64,000 bases of DNA from AP-15 sp963832875 (GTDB lineage: Bacteria > Pseudomonadota > Alphaproteobacteria > ATCC43930 > CGMCC-115725): positions 87,983 to 151,982 of the forward strand of contig CAWHWB010000014.1 in the NCBI GenBank assembly GCA_963832875.1. Direction: 5' to 3'. Positions 16,392-25,636 of this stretch are shown here, piece by piece (position 1 is the first letter of the stretch; every line of letters starts with the position of its first letter). The translations under genes were made by a program, and so were the position numbers. Below the pieces are notes generated by a model that did no database searches, was not told the origin of the DNA, and saw only the letters and a program-made list of their open reading frames with translations.

Positions 16392-17489
16392 TCACTCCGG
16401 CTGTTCGAGATCCGCGATCGCGGCGGCGAGAAAGCGGGCGGCCTCGCCGCCGGTCACAGCGCGGTGGTCGAAGGTCAGCGACAGCGGCAGGGTGCGGTGC
16501 GCGGCGAAGTTGCCGTCGGCCGCGACCACCCGCGGCGCGATGCGGCCGGCGCCGAGGATCGCCACCTGCGGGGGGACCACAACCAGCGCCGCGAAGTGCC
16601 CGGCGAACATGCCGAAATTCGAGAGCGTGATGGTCTGGCCGCGCAATTCGGCCAACGGCACCGTGCGCGCCCGCAGATCGCGCTTCATTGCCTCGATGCC
16701 GTGCCGCAGATCGGCCGCGTCGCGAGCACCGACATTGCGCAAGACCGGCGCGAAGAGGCCGTCCTCGGTATCAACCGCAAGACCGAGATCGATCTGTTTC
16801 AGCAGGCGGCGCTCGAAATTGCGCCCGTCGTACCAGGCATTGAGTGCTGGGGCCGCGGCACAGCCGGCGACGATCGCCCGCACCAGCCTGATCGTAACAT
16901 CGGCCTTCGGCGACCAGGCTTCGACATCAGCCTCGGCGGAGACGGTGGCCGGGACGATTTCCGCGTGCGCACGGGTCATGTTGACGGCCATTGCCCGGCG
17001 CACGCCGGCCAGCGGCTCGGCCGGCCCCACCGTGGTCAAGGCTCGCGCGGCGCGCTCGACATCGGCGCTGGTGACCGCACCACCGGGGCCGCTCGGGGAA
17101 ACAATCGCGAGATCGACCCCAAGCCGCTGCGCCAAGGCCCGCACCGCCGGCGCCGCTCTCACTCCGACGGCACCGCGCCTGGCCGCCGCTGTCTGCGCCG
17201 CCGCCAGATCGGCAGCGGCCAGTTCGCCGACCACGGTCCCCGTGTCGCCGCGCGCGCCCTCGTCGAACTCGACCAGCGGTGCGCCGACCTTGACCCGGTC
17301 GCCCGGCTTGGCGAACAGCCGGCCGACGCGTCCCGATTGCGGCGACGGCACCTCGACAACGGCCTTCTCGGTCTCGACCGAAACCAAGGGCTGGTCGGCT
17401 ACCACATGATCGCCCTCGCCGACATGCCATGCGACGAGCTCGGCCTCCTGTAAGCCCTCGCCAAGATCGGGCAGGTTAAAGGTCGACAT
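16392..17489 (-). CDS. Dihydrolipoamide acyltransferase (E2) of a 2-oxoacid dehydrogenase
   Basis: 365 residues. One N-terminal lipoyl domain has the lipoylated Lys in VSVETEKAVVEVPSP (about 37-51); a short peripheral-subunit-binding domain around 108-145 (RAAPAVRALAQRLGVDLAIV) follows; the catalytic domain comes after it, with ITLSNFGMFAG and the C-terminal FDHRAVTGGEAARF. The usual HRxxDG acyltransferase motif reads HRAVTG here, so the catalytic His is kept and Asp is replaced by Thr, a variant I believe occurs in other E2 proteins. It is the third gene of an E1alpha-E1beta-E2 operon, 8 bases after E1beta. The type (pyruvate, acetoin or branched-chain) is not decided by sequence. Confidence 0.93.
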   Translation of the reverse strand: MSTFNLPDLGEGLQEAELVAWHVGEGDHVVADQPLVSVETEKAVVEVPSPQSGRVGRLFAKPGDRVKVGAPLVEFDEGARGDTGTVVGELAAADLAAAQTAAARRGAVGVRAAPAVRALAQRLGVDLAIVSPSGPGGAVTSADVERAARALTTVGPAEPLAGVRRAMAVNMTRAHAEIVPATVSAEADVEAWSPKADVTIRLVRAIVAGCAAAPALNAWYDGRNFERRLLKQIDLGLAVDTEDGLFAPVLRNVGARDAADLRHGIEAMKRDLRARTVPLAELRGQTITLSNFGMFAGHFAALVVVPPQVAILGAGRIAPRVVAADGNFAAHRTLPLSLTFDHRAVTGGEAARFLAAAIADLEQPE

Positions 17490-17497
17490 CTCGCGCC

Positions 17498-18478
17498 TTA
17501 CTGATAACTCAACGCCCGGCGCGCGGCGGCGAGGATGCGCTCGGTGCTGGGCATATATTGCTGCTCGAGCCGAGGCAGCGGCATCACCGTGTCCCAGCCG
17601 GCGACGCGCTCAACGGGGGCCAACAGCGACACGAGCCCGCCCTCGGCGAGACGCGCGGCGATCTCGGCGCCGACCCCGCCGGTCAGCGGCGCCTCGTGAA
17701 CGACGACGCAGCGGCCGGTCTTGGCGACCGAAGCCAGCAACCCGTCGGCATCGAATGGTTTCAAGGTTGCCAGATCGAGGATTTCGGCGCTGACCCCGTC
17801 TTCCGCCAGGCGCTCGGCCGCGGCCAATGTCTCCTTGGCCATCGCCCCCCAGGCGACGAGCGTAACGTCATTGCCCTCGCGCAGCACGAAGGCGTGGTCA
17901 AGCGGCAATTCCGCGCCGTCGTCCTCGACCTCCTCGCGGGCTGCGCGATAAAGGCGGGTCGGCTCGAAAAACACCACCGGGTCGGGGTTGCGGATCGCCG
18001 CCAGCAACAGCCCATAGGCGCGTGCCGGCGAAGACGGGATCACCACCCGCAATCCGGGAATGTGGGCGAAGATCGCCTCCGGGCTTTCGGAATGATGCTC
18101 GACCGCGCGGATTCCGCCGCCATAGGGTGCGCGCAGCACCATTGGGCAGGTCAGCCGACCGCGCGTGCGGGTGCGCAACCGCGAGGCATGGTTCGCCATC
18201 TGGTCGATCGCGGGATAGATGAAGCCGGTGAACTGGATCTCCGACACCGGGCGAAACCCCTGCGCGGCGAGGCCCACCGAGAGCCCGGCGATCGCCCCTT
18301 CGGCCAGCGGGGTGTCGAGGACGCGGTCCGCTCCGAAGCGCTGCAGCAGCCCGTCGGTGGCGCGGAACACGCCGCCCTCGGCGCCGACATCCTCGCCGAG
18401 CACGACGACCGCCGAATCGTCGCCCATGGCGCGGGCGAGCGCCAGATTGATCGCCTGGACGAGGGTGATCTCGGGCAT
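17498..18478 (-). CDS. 2-oxoacid dehydrogenase E1 beta subunit
   Basis: 326 residues. The sequence starts MPEITLVQAINLALARAM and contains VVVLGEDVGAEGGVFRAT, TPLAEGAIAGLSVGLAAQG, and VRAPYGGGIRAVEHHSESPEA, all typical of the transketolase-like beta subunit that completes the ThDP site with E1alpha. The ATG at 18478 lies 5 bases after the E1alpha stop, so translation is coupled. The gene is followed by E2 on the same strand. Beta subunits of this length belong to the pyruvate, acetoin or branched-chain heterotetrameric E1 type. Confidence 0.95.
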   Translation of the reverse strand: MPEITLVQAINLALARAMGDDSAVVVLGEDVGAEGGVFRATDGLLQRFGADRVLDTPLAEGAIAGLSVGLAAQGFRPVSEIQFTGFIYPAIDQMANHASRLRTRTRGRLTCPMVLRAPYGGGIRAVEHHSESPEAIFAHIPGLRVVIPSSPARAYGLLLAAIRNPDPVVFFEPTRLYRAAREEVEDDGAELPLDHAFVLREGNDVTLVAWGAMAKETLAAAERLAEDGVSAEILDLATLKPFDADGLLASVAKTGRCVVVHEAPLTGGVGAEIAARLAEGGLVSLLAPVERVAGWDTVMPLPRLEQQYMPSTERILAAARRALSYQ

Positions 18479-18483
18479 CGCGC

Positions 18484-19608
18484 TCACTCTTCCGCCGCGG
18501 CGAGCGCGGCGCGGCGCTGGTCGGCGAGGCCCTGCGGCAAGGCTGCGTAGGTATAATCGAAGATCGCCTCCAGCCCTTGCGCCGGGGTCGCCAGGTACGC
18601 CGCAGCCGCCGCCTCGATCGTCGTCGAAGCCTCGGCCAACAGCCGCTCTTCGTCCGGCTTGGTCCACAGGCCGGCAGAGACCAGGTGCTGGCGCAGCCGG
18701 GCGATCGGCTCTTCGGCCCAGTGCCGGCTGACCTCGGCATCGTCGCGGTAACGGCTGGCGTCATCGGCGGTGGTATGGTCGCCCAGCCGATAGGTCAGTG
18801 CCTCGATCAGATGCGGTCCGCCGCCCGAGCGCGCCTTGGCGATCGCGCGCGCCACCGTTTCGCGCACCGCGACGACGTCGTTGCCGTCGACCTGCTCGCC
18901 CTCGATGCCGGCGGCGACGCCTTTCTGCGCCAGGGTTTCGGCCGCGGTCTGCTTAGCCACCGGCAGCGAGATCGCCCAGCCGTTGTTGTTGACGACGAAG
19001 ACCGCCGGCAACTGCCACGCGCCGGCAATGTTGAGCGCCTCGGCGACATCGCCTTTTGAGGTGGCGCCGTCGCCGAACACGCACACCGCGGCCCGCGCCT
19101 CGCGCCGCAGCTTGAACGCGAGCGCCACCCCGACTGCATGCGGCGCGTGAGTCCCGACCGGCACGCAGACCGGAAAATCCTGCCGCGTCTCGGCAAAATC
19201 GTTGCCGCGTTCGTCGCCGCCCCAGAACAGGAACAGCTCGAGCGGGCTGACCCCGCGCCACAATTGTGCGCCGTGCTCGCGAAAGCTCGGCAACAGCACA
19301 TCGTCCGTATGCATCGCCGCTGCGATGCCGACCGACACCGCCTCCTGGCCCAATGCCGAGGGAAAGGTGCCGAGCCTTCCGGTTCGCTGCAAGGCGACCG
19401 CCTTGGCGTCAAAGCTGCGAGCCAGCACCATCCCGCGGTAGAGAGCCTTCAGTTCGGCCGGATTCCGGGCGAAATCCGGCAAGGGGCGCAGCGACTGGCC
19501 ATTGCGGTCGAGAAAGCGGCTCCAACGGATCTCGAACCGCGCCACCGTGCCCGGCACCGCCGCCCACGGTTCGATTAAAGATTGTTCGGTTTTTTCCGCG
19601 GACATCAT
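18484..19608 (-). CDS. 2-oxoacid dehydrogenase E1 alpha subunit
   Basis: 374 residues. The ThDP-binding motif GDGATSKGDVAEALN about residue 180 continues to AVFVVNNNGWAIS. Upstream are RTGRLGTFPSALGQEA and LLPSFREHGAQLWRG, and the phosphorylation-loop-like region YRLGDHTTADDASRYRD follows. These residues favour a branched-chain or PdhA-type E1 alpha. Two Met codons at 19608 and 19605 are possible starts. It is the first gene of the E1alpha-E1beta-E2 operon; no E3 (lipoamide dehydrogenase) is found in the window, so that subunit is presumably shared. Confidence 0.95.
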   Translation of the reverse strand: MMSAEKTEQSLIEPWAAVPGTVARFEIRWSRFLDRNGQSLRPLPDFARNPAELKALYRGMVLARSFDAKAVALQRTGRLGTFPSALGQEAVSVGIAAAMHTDDVLLPSFREHGAQLWRGVSPLELFLFWGGDERGNDFAETRQDFPVCVPVGTHAPHAVGVALAFKLRREARAAVCVFGDGATSKGDVAEALNIAGAWQLPAVFVVNNNGWAISLPVAKQTAAETLAQKGVAAGIEGEQVDGNDVVAVRETVARAIAKARSGGGPHLIEALTYRLGDHTTADDASRYRDDAEVSRHWAEEPIARLRQHLVSAGLWTKPDEERLLAEASTTIEAAAAAYLATPAQGLEAIFDYTYAALPQGLADQRRAALAAAEE

Positions 19609-19715
19609 GCACCAGGAATGTTCGGGCGCTAGTCGCCGATCAGCACCGTCTGAATGCGGTAACGCCGGCGGCGCACCGATAGCTCCCGACCGCCAGCCGG
19701 AAACCCGGAGGCGCT

Positions 19716-20093
19716 TCAGGCCGGTGGCGTTCGGTCGAGCGTCTCGCGCACCTTTGCAGCGAGAGCGGTGTGGGTGAAGGGCTTCAGGATCACCGCGACG
19801 CCGCTGTCGATCCGACCGCCATGCACGATCGCATCGCGGGCGTAGGCGGTGGTGAACAGAACTCTGATCTCCGGCCGCAGCTGCCGGGCGGCATTGGCGA
19901 GCTCACTGCCGTTCATGCCTCCGGGCAGCCCGATATCGGTGAACAGCAGGCTGATCGACAGGTCATGCTGCAGCCGGTGCAGCGCCTCGGCGCCGTCGCG
20001 GGCAGAGATTACGCGATAGCCGAGCTCGCGCAGGCTGCCGGCATTGTTGGCCCGCACCTCGACATTGTCCTCGACGAGGAGGATCGAACTCAT
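19716..20093 (-). CDS. Receiver domain, out of frame with the upstream hybrid kinase
   Basis: 125 residues: MSSILLVEDNVEVRANN at the start, phospho-acceptor Asp53 in LLFTDIGLPGG, Thr/Lys switch residues in VLFTTAYA and VILKPFT. This is exactly the receiver expected at the C-terminus of the hybrid kinase encoded just upstream, but it is read in a different frame. There is an ATG at 20093 but no ribosome-binding site, so it may be translated poorly, by coupling, or only after frameshifting. The most economical reading is a single-base indel in a once-continuous hybrid kinase gene. Confidence 0.75.
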   Translation of the reverse strand: MSSILLVEDNVEVRANNAGSLRELGYRVISARDGAEALHRLQHDLSISLLFTDIGLPGGMNGSELANAARQLRPEIRVLFTTAYARDAIVHGGRIDSGVAVILKPFTHTALAAKVRETLDRTPPA

Positions 20094-23000
20094 CGGCGAC
20101 CGCGGTCGGGACCGGCGGCGCTGCGACTTCGCTCGCCGGCCAGGCCGGATCGGGCGTATAGCGCGGCAGATAGATCCGCACCGTGGTACCGACGCCGGGC
20201 TCGCTCGCGATCTCGACATGGCCGCCCGACTGCTTGACAAAGCCGTAGACTTGGCTCAGGCCGAGGCCGGTGCCCTTGCCGATGTCCTTCGTCGTGAAAA
20301 ACGGCTCGAAGGCCCGGTCGGCGTGCTCGCGGGCCATGCCAATGCCAGTATCAGTGACGGCGATCAGCACGTAATCGCCGGAGCTCACTTCGGCCGTCGA
20401 GCCCACCTCGTCGGCGTCGAGATAGGCGTTGACCGCATCGAGGGTCAGCGTGCCGCCTTCGGGCATCGCGTCGCGGGCATTGACCGCGAGGTTGAGGATC
20501 GCGTTTTCGAGCTGGTTCGGGTCGGCGAAAATGCGCGACAGGCCGCCGGCGAGACGCGTCTCGATGGCGATCGTCTCGCCCAAGGTGCTGCGCAGCAGAT
20601 CGGACATGCCGGCGACCAGCCGATCGGGCTCGACCGGCCTCGGATCGAGCGGCTGGCGCCGGGCAAAGGCCAGCAGCCGCTGGGTCAGCGCTGCCGCCCG
20701 CTCGACCCCGTCCAAAGCCCGCTGCACCGGCTGCCGCGCCCAGCCGTTCCGTGACCCCGAGGCCAGCTGACGCTCGAGCATCTCCAGATTGCCCTGAATG
20801 ACCATCAGCAGGTTGTTCATGTCGTGCGCGACGCCGCCGGTCAGCTGACCGATCGCCTCCATTTTCTGCGACTGACGCAACGCGGTCTCGGCCTGCATTC
20901 TGCGCTCGATCTCGGCGACGACGCGCTCCTCCAAGGTCTCGTTAAAGCGCCGCAGGCTCGCCTCGGCGCTCTTGTGCGCGGTGATGTCGACGCCGGCGCA
21001 GACCGCGCCGACGATCCGCCCGGCAGTGTCGCGCAACGCGGTGGCATGGACCAGCAGGATCAGGGAGCCGCCGTCGGCAAATCGGATTTCGATCTCGTCG
21101 CGGCGGACCTCTTCGCCGCGCACGGCCCGCACCAGCGGCCATGTCGAGGTATGCGCCTCGACGCCGTCGCGATAGATGCGGAAATTGCGCGACCGCTCGC
21201 CCTCGCGCCCGGTGAACGATGGGTTGGCGCCATCGGTGAGCCGCAGCAGCGCCGCGGCGCGGCGGTTGCCCCAAACCCGTCGGGCATCGGGGTCGTTGGT
21301 GAACCATACCCCGGCCGGCACGGTTTCGAGCAGGGTCTCGAGCTCCGCCGTGCGGGTGCGCAGCGCCTCGCCGCTTTCGCGACGCAGTCGGGCCATTTCG
21401 AGATGGGCGCCGACCCGGGCGACGAGCTCGCGGGCGGCGAACGGCTTGGTCAGGTAGTCGTCGGCTCCGGCGTTAAGACCTTCGACCCGCGCCTCTTCGC
21501 CGGCGCGCGCCGACAACAGCATGACCGGGACCTCGCGCAGCTCGGCATCGTTGCGCACCGCCCGCAACAGCCCGAAACCGTCGAGAAGCGGCATCATCAC
21601 GTCGCTGAGGATCAGATCCGGCCGCGTTCGCCGCGCCTCATCCAATGCCGCCACGCCGTTGGAGACGACGGTCACCTGATAGCGGTCAGCCAAAAGGCGC
21701 CTCACATAGTCGCGCATGTCGGCATTGTCGTCGGCCAGCAGAACCGACGGGCGCTCCGGCGAAGCTGAAACCGGTGCCGTCGCCGTCAAGCCGATCGGCT
21801 CGCCGCCGACGGTTGGCTCGGCCGCGGTCTCGACATTGAGCCAGCGCAGCGCCTCTTGGACAAAGGCTTCGGCGCGGATCTCGGTCGGAGCCAGCTCCCG
21901 CTGGCCGCCGATGCGCTCGGCAGGCAGATGCGCGCTGCCGGTCGGGATCGTGACCTTGAAGGTGCTGCCAGCACCGGGCATGCTCTCGACCGTAACGCGT
22001 CCGCCGTGCAGGCGAACGAGATCGTGCACCAGCGCCAGCCCGATGCCGGTTCCCTCCTGAGTGCGTCCCGGTTGCCCTTCGACGCGATGAAAGCGCTCGA
22101 ACAAGCGCGGCAATTCGTGCACGGGAATGCCCACGCCGGTGTCCTTGACCGACAGCTCGACCTCGCCGGCGGCGGCGCTCGGAGCGAGGCTGACCGTCAC
22201 CTCGCCCGCGAAGGTGTATTTGAACGCGTTCGACAATAGGTTGAGGACGATTTTTTCCCACATGTCGCGGGCGACCCAGACCGGCTCCGGCAGCTCCTTG
22301 CAGTCCACCCGGTAGCGCAGGCCGGCACGCTTCATCGCCAAACGGAAGGTGCTGGCGAGATCGCCGGTCAGGGCTGCGAGATTGACCGGCTCATAGATCG
22401 CCTCGAAACGCCCGGCCTCGATCCTGGAAAAATCGAGGAGGGTGTTGACCAGCTTCAGCAAGCGCAGCCCGCTCCGATGCATCAGCTCGAGTTCGGCGCG
22501 ATCGGCCGCGAGCGTGGGCGCATTGCCGCTGCGCACCAGCAGATCCTCGATCGGGCCGAGCAACAGGGTCAGCGGAGTGCGGAATTCGTGGCTCGCGTTC
22601 GAGAAAAACGCGGTCTTGGCGCGGTCGATTTCGGCCAGCGCCTCGGCTCGCCGGCGCTCTTCCTCATAGGCGCGGGCGTTGGCAATCGCGGTCGCAATTT
22701 GCGTCGCCACCAGCTCCAGGAAGCTGCGATACCGCTCGTCGAGGTCCAGCCGCGAACTGACGCCCGCCACCAGCACTCCAGCGAGCTTTTGCCCTGGGCT
22801 CGAAGGCAACGGGACCAGGATGGCGGTGTTGGGCGGGTCTGCCCAGGGACCCCGCGGCACAGCCTCGAAGCGAACCCGGAGATTGTCGACCACTAGCATG
22901 GCCGCCGCATTGCGCACGACCTCGCCCAGCGGCCAGGCCGGACCGAGTTCCGCATCGCTCTCGAGCTCGATCCCAGCCGGGCTGAAGTCGAGCCCGAGCG

Positions 23001-23688
23001 AAGTCCCGGCGGCGCAGGCGAGGCGCGCATGCCGCCCATCCGCCTCGATCAAGTAAACGAGCGCAAAAGGCACGTCCCTGGCGTGGTTTTCGAGCGTCGC
23101 TGCGGCGATCTCGCATGCTTCCTCGGCGGTTTTGGCTTCGCCGGCGCGCGCGCTAAGATCGCGCAGAACAGCAAGACGGCGCTCGCCGACGACCTTCTCG
23201 GTAATCTCGTGCACCGTTGCCAGCACACCGCCGATGCCGCGCGGCGCGGTGTCGTCGGGAACCGGGCTGTAGGCGATCGTAAAATGGGTTTCCTCGACGA
23301 ACCCGTTCCGGTTGATCTCCAGCGGGATGTCGTCCATCCACGTCGCCGGACCCCCGTTGAACGGCGCGTCGACCAACGGTTTCAGAATGTGCCAGATTTC
23401 CGACCAGCATTCACCGCCCGGCTGCGCGACGGATCGGGGGTGCTTCTGACCGAGGATCGGACGATAGGCGTCGTTGTAGATCGAAATGTATTGCGGGCCC
23501 CACCACAGCAGCAGCGGAAACCGGTTGGCCAGCAGCAGGCTGACCATCATGCGCAGGCTCGGCGACCAGCTTTCGACTGGGCCGATCGGCGTGCTGGACC
23601 AATCTGTAGCGCGCATCAGCGCCCCCATTTCCCCGCCATCAGCGAGAAACGGGAGCGACGGCTGCTGATAAGTTCGTAGCTCGGCCAT
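19963..23688 (-). CDS. Large dual-kinase hybrid histidine kinase, C-terminal receiver frameshifted
   Basis: 1241 residues as read. Domains in order: PAS-like sensor (about 25-165), GAF (about 175-340), first HisKA with His367 in SNASHEFRTPLT, HATPase with NLLSNAFKYT near 483-492 and GTGIGLALV near 547, receiver with Asp696 in LILSDVMMP, PAS (about 785-905), second HisKA with His955 in GGVAHDMNNLL, and a second HATPase ending GTTVRIYLPRY. After residue about 1205 the frame runs into arginine-rich nonsense, while a receiver domain continues in another frame (19716-20093). No transmembrane segment is evident, so it is probably cytoplasmic. The ATG at 23688 has GGAG upstream. The signal is unknown. 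Confidence 0.88.
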   Translation of the reverse strand: MAELRTYQQPSLPFLADGGEMGALMRATDWSSTPIGPVESWSPSLRMMVSLLLANRFPLLLWWGPQYISIYNDAYRPILGQKHPRSVAQPGGECWSEIWHILKPLVDAPFNGGPATWMDDIPLEINRNGFVEETHFTIAYSPVPDDTAPRGIGGVLATVHEITEKVVGERRLAVLRDLSARAGEAKTAEEACEIAAATLENHARDVPFALVYLIEADGRHARLACAAGTSLGLDFSPAGIELESDAELGPAWPLGEVVRNAAAMLVVDNLRVRFEAVPRGPWADPPNTAILVPLPSSPGQKLAGVLVAGVSSRLDLDERYRSFLELVATQIATAIANARAYEEERRRAEALAEIDRAKTAFFSNASHEFRTPLTLLLGPIEDLLVRSGNAPTLAADRAELELMHRSGLRLLKLVNTLLDFSRIEAGRFEAIYEPVNLAALTGDLASTFRLAMKRAGLRYRVDCKELPEPVWVARDMWEKIVLNLLSNAFKYTFAGEVTVSLAPSAAAGEVELSVKDTGVGIPVHELPRLFERFHRVEGQPGRTQEGTGIGLALVHDLVRLHGGRVTVESMPGAGSTFKVTIPTGSAHLPAERIGGQRELAPTEIRAEAFVQEALRWLNVETAAEPTVGGEPIGLTATAPVSASPERPSVLLADDNADMRDYVRRLLADRYQVTVVSNGVAALDEARRTRPDLILSDVMMPLLDGFGLLRAVRNDAELREVPVMLLSARAGEEARVEGLNAGADDYLTKPFAARELVARVGAHLEMARLRRESGEALRTRTAELETLLETVPAGVWFTNDPDARRVWGNRRAAALLRLTDGANPSFTGREGERSRNFRIYRDGVEAHTSTWPLVRAVRGEEVRRDEIEIRFADGGSLILLVHATALRDTAGRIVGAVCAGVDITAHKSAEASLRRFNETLEERVVAEIERRMQAETALRQSQKMEAIGQLTGGVAHDMNNLLMVIQGNLEMLERQLASGSRNGWARQPVQRALDGVERAAALTQRLLAFARRQPLDPRPVEPDRLVAGMSDLLRSTLGETIAIETRLAGGLSRIFADPNQLENAILNLAVNARDAMPEGGTLTLDAVNAYLDADEVGSTAEVSSGDYVLIAVTDTGIGMAREHADRAFEPFFTTKDIGKGTGLGLSQVYGFVKQSGGHVEIASEPGVGTTVRIYLPRYTPDPAWPASEVAAPPVPTAVADEFDPPRRGQCRGAGQQCRQPARARLSRNLCPRRRRGAAPAAA

Positions 23689-23822
23689 CGCTTCTCCGCG
23701 AATGCGGTGGGCTCTCCAACCAGCAACACGAGCCGCCGGCTCGGCGCAGCGGCGCCCCGCATCCAGTTTTGCGGATTCTCGGCAAAACCGTGCGCGCAAT
23801 CTCTCAGAACGCTGTTCGCCGA

Positions 23823-23849
23823 CAATAGTTTCGGCGCTATCAATAGTTT
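23823..23849. promoter_or_regulatory. Direct repeat CAATAGTTT between divergent kinase and GMC genes
   Basis: The 9-mer CAATAGTTT occurs at 23823-23831 and again at 23841-23849, 18 bases apart start to start, in the 186-base region between the divergent hybrid kinase and GMC oxidoreductase genes. It is 26 bases upstream of the GMC ATG. Phased direct repeats like this are typical of response-regulator sites, but no regulator is assigned. Confidence 0.35.
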
Positions 23850-23874
23850 GGGCGGGAACACACGGAGAACACGA

Positions 23875-25533
23875 ATGGCGCGCCAATCATACGACTATGT
23901 CATCGTCGGCGCCGGGTCGGCCGGCTGCACCCTGGCCAACCGGCTCAGCGAGGACGCCGATAGCCGTGTGCTGGTGCTTGAGGCCGGCGGCTGGGACCGC
24001 GACCCGTGGATCCACATCCCGCTTGGCTGGGGCCGGATCTTGCAGCGGCGGCGGCACGACTGGATGTACTTCGCCGAGCCCGAGGCGACGATGGACGGGC
24101 GCCGGGTCGAATGCGCCCGCGGCAAGGTAGTCGGCGGCTCGTCCTCGATCAACGCGATGGTCTATGTGCGCGGCCATCGCGGCGACTATCAGCGCTGGGC
24201 GGCAAGGGGGCTCGACGCCTGGTCCTATGCGCATGTGCTGCCCTATTTCCGGCGTCAGGAGAGCTGGGAGGGCGGCACCGGTCCCTATCGGGGCGGCGAC
24301 GGGCCGCTGACGGTGCGGCGATCGCGTTACGCCGACCCGTTGGTCGACGCCTATCTGGCCGCCGGCAGCGCCGCCGGACACCCTGTGACCGAGGATTACA
24401 ACGGGGCGCAGCAGCAGGGTTTCGGCCGCTCGCAGATGACAATCCGAGACGGGCGGCGATGCAGTGCCGCGGTCGCCTATCTGCGCCCGGCATTGGCGCG
24501 ACCTAATCTCGAGATCATCGTTCAGGCGCTGGCGACGGGCATCGTGCTCGACGGCGGCCGGGCTGTCGGCGTCGAGTATCTGGAGGGCGGCGAGCGCCGG
24601 ATCGCGCGAGCCGAGCGCGAGGTGGTCCTCTGCGGCGGCGTCATCAATTCGCCGCAGTTGTTGATGCTGTCCGGCATCGGCGAACCCGCGGCGCTGCGGG
24701 CGCAGGGGCTCGCGGTCGTGGCGCCCTTGGCCGGGGTCGGGCAGAACCTGCAGGACCACATCTCGGTTCCGGTCGGCTATATGCGCCGGGAGCCTGGTCC
24801 GCTGCATGCGAAGATGCGCGCCGACCGGATAGCGCGGGAATTGGCCAACACCTATTTCCGTGGCCGCGGGATCGCCGGCGACCTGCCGGGCGGCCTGATG
24901 GCGTTTTTGAAATCCGGCCTGAAATCGGGTCCGGAGCAAGGCTCCGAGACCGACTTGCCCGACATCCAGCTGTTGTTCAATGCCGCACCGTTGGCAGCCT
25001 CACCCTATTTCCCGCCGTTGATACCGGCCTATGCCGACAGTTTTGCCTGCCGCGCCGTGCTGCTGCGGCCGCAGAGCCGCGGCCGGGTCGAGCTCGCCGC
25101 GGCCGACCCGCGGGTCCCGGTGCGCATCCATCAGAATTTCCTCGCGACCGACCAGGACTGGGCGACCCTGCGCGCCGGGCTGCGCATCGTCCGCGACATC
25201 GGCGAGCGCGCACCGTTGGCGCCGTTCGCCGCAGCGGAGATCGCGCCCGGGCCGCGGTGCCGGTCCGATGCCGAATTCAACGCCCATGTCCGGGCCAACG
25301 CGATCACCGTGCATCATCCGCTCGGCACCTGCCGGATGGGCCTTGACGGCGATCCCGGCGCGGTCGTCGATGCCGAGCTCAGGGTCCGGGGGGTCGAAGG
25401 GCTGCGGGTGGTCGACGCCTCGGTGATGCCCGATCTCGTCGGCGGCAACATTAATGCGGTGGTGATCATGATCGCCGAGAAGGCGGCCGATCTAATCCGT
25501 GGCCGCCCGCCGCTCGCCCCGGTCAACGTCTGA
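23875..25533 (+). CDS. GMC-family oxidoreductase (choline dehydrogenase-like)
   Basis: 552 residues, the normal length. The FAD-binding N-terminus is YDYVIVGAGSAGCTLANRL followed by VLVLEAG. Further landmarks are GKVVGGSSSINAMVYVRGH near 84-102, a SPQLLMLSGIGEP segment near 258, and the C-terminal His/Asn region HPLGTCRMG and DASVMPDLVGGNINAVV. Such enzymes oxidise primary alcohols such as choline, polyethylene glycol or alkanols. No glycine-betaine genes are nearby, so the substrate is open. The ATG at 23875 has CGGAG upstream. It is convergent with the ThDP enzyme gene. Confidence 0.92.
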   Translation: MARQSYDYVIVGAGSAGCTLANRLSEDADSRVLVLEAGGWDRDPWIHIPLGWGRILQRRRHDWMYFAEPEATMDGRRVECARGKVVGGSSSINAMVYVRGHRGDYQRWAARGLDAWSYAHVLPYFRRQESWEGGTGPYRGGDGPLTVRRSRYADPLVDAYLAAGSAAGHPVTEDYNGAQQQGFGRSQMTIRDGRRCSAAVAYLRPALARPNLEIIVQALATGIVLDGGRAVGVEYLEGGERRIARAEREVVLCGGVINSPQLLMLSGIGEPAALRAQGLAVVAPLAGVGQNLQDHISVPVGYMRREPGPLHAKMRADRIARELANTYFRGRGIAGDLPGGLMAFLKSGLKSGPEQGSETDLPDIQLLFNAAPLAASPYFPPLIPAYADSFACRAVLLRPQSRGRVELAAADPRVPVRIHQNFLATDQDWATLRAGLRIVRDIGERAPLAPFAAAEIAPGPRCRSDAEFNAHVRANAITVHHPLGTCRMGLDGDPGAVVDAELRVRGVEGLRVVDASVMPDLVGGNINAVVIMIAEKAADLIRGRPPLAPVNV

Positions 25534-25636
25534 GCGCCCGACCCAAAAAAATTTCAAAAGACCGAATTGTTGGCTGGCTCCCGATGGGAACTCGGGAACA
25601 ACCGGCCGCCGCATTTCGCCAACGGCCGATGTTGCC

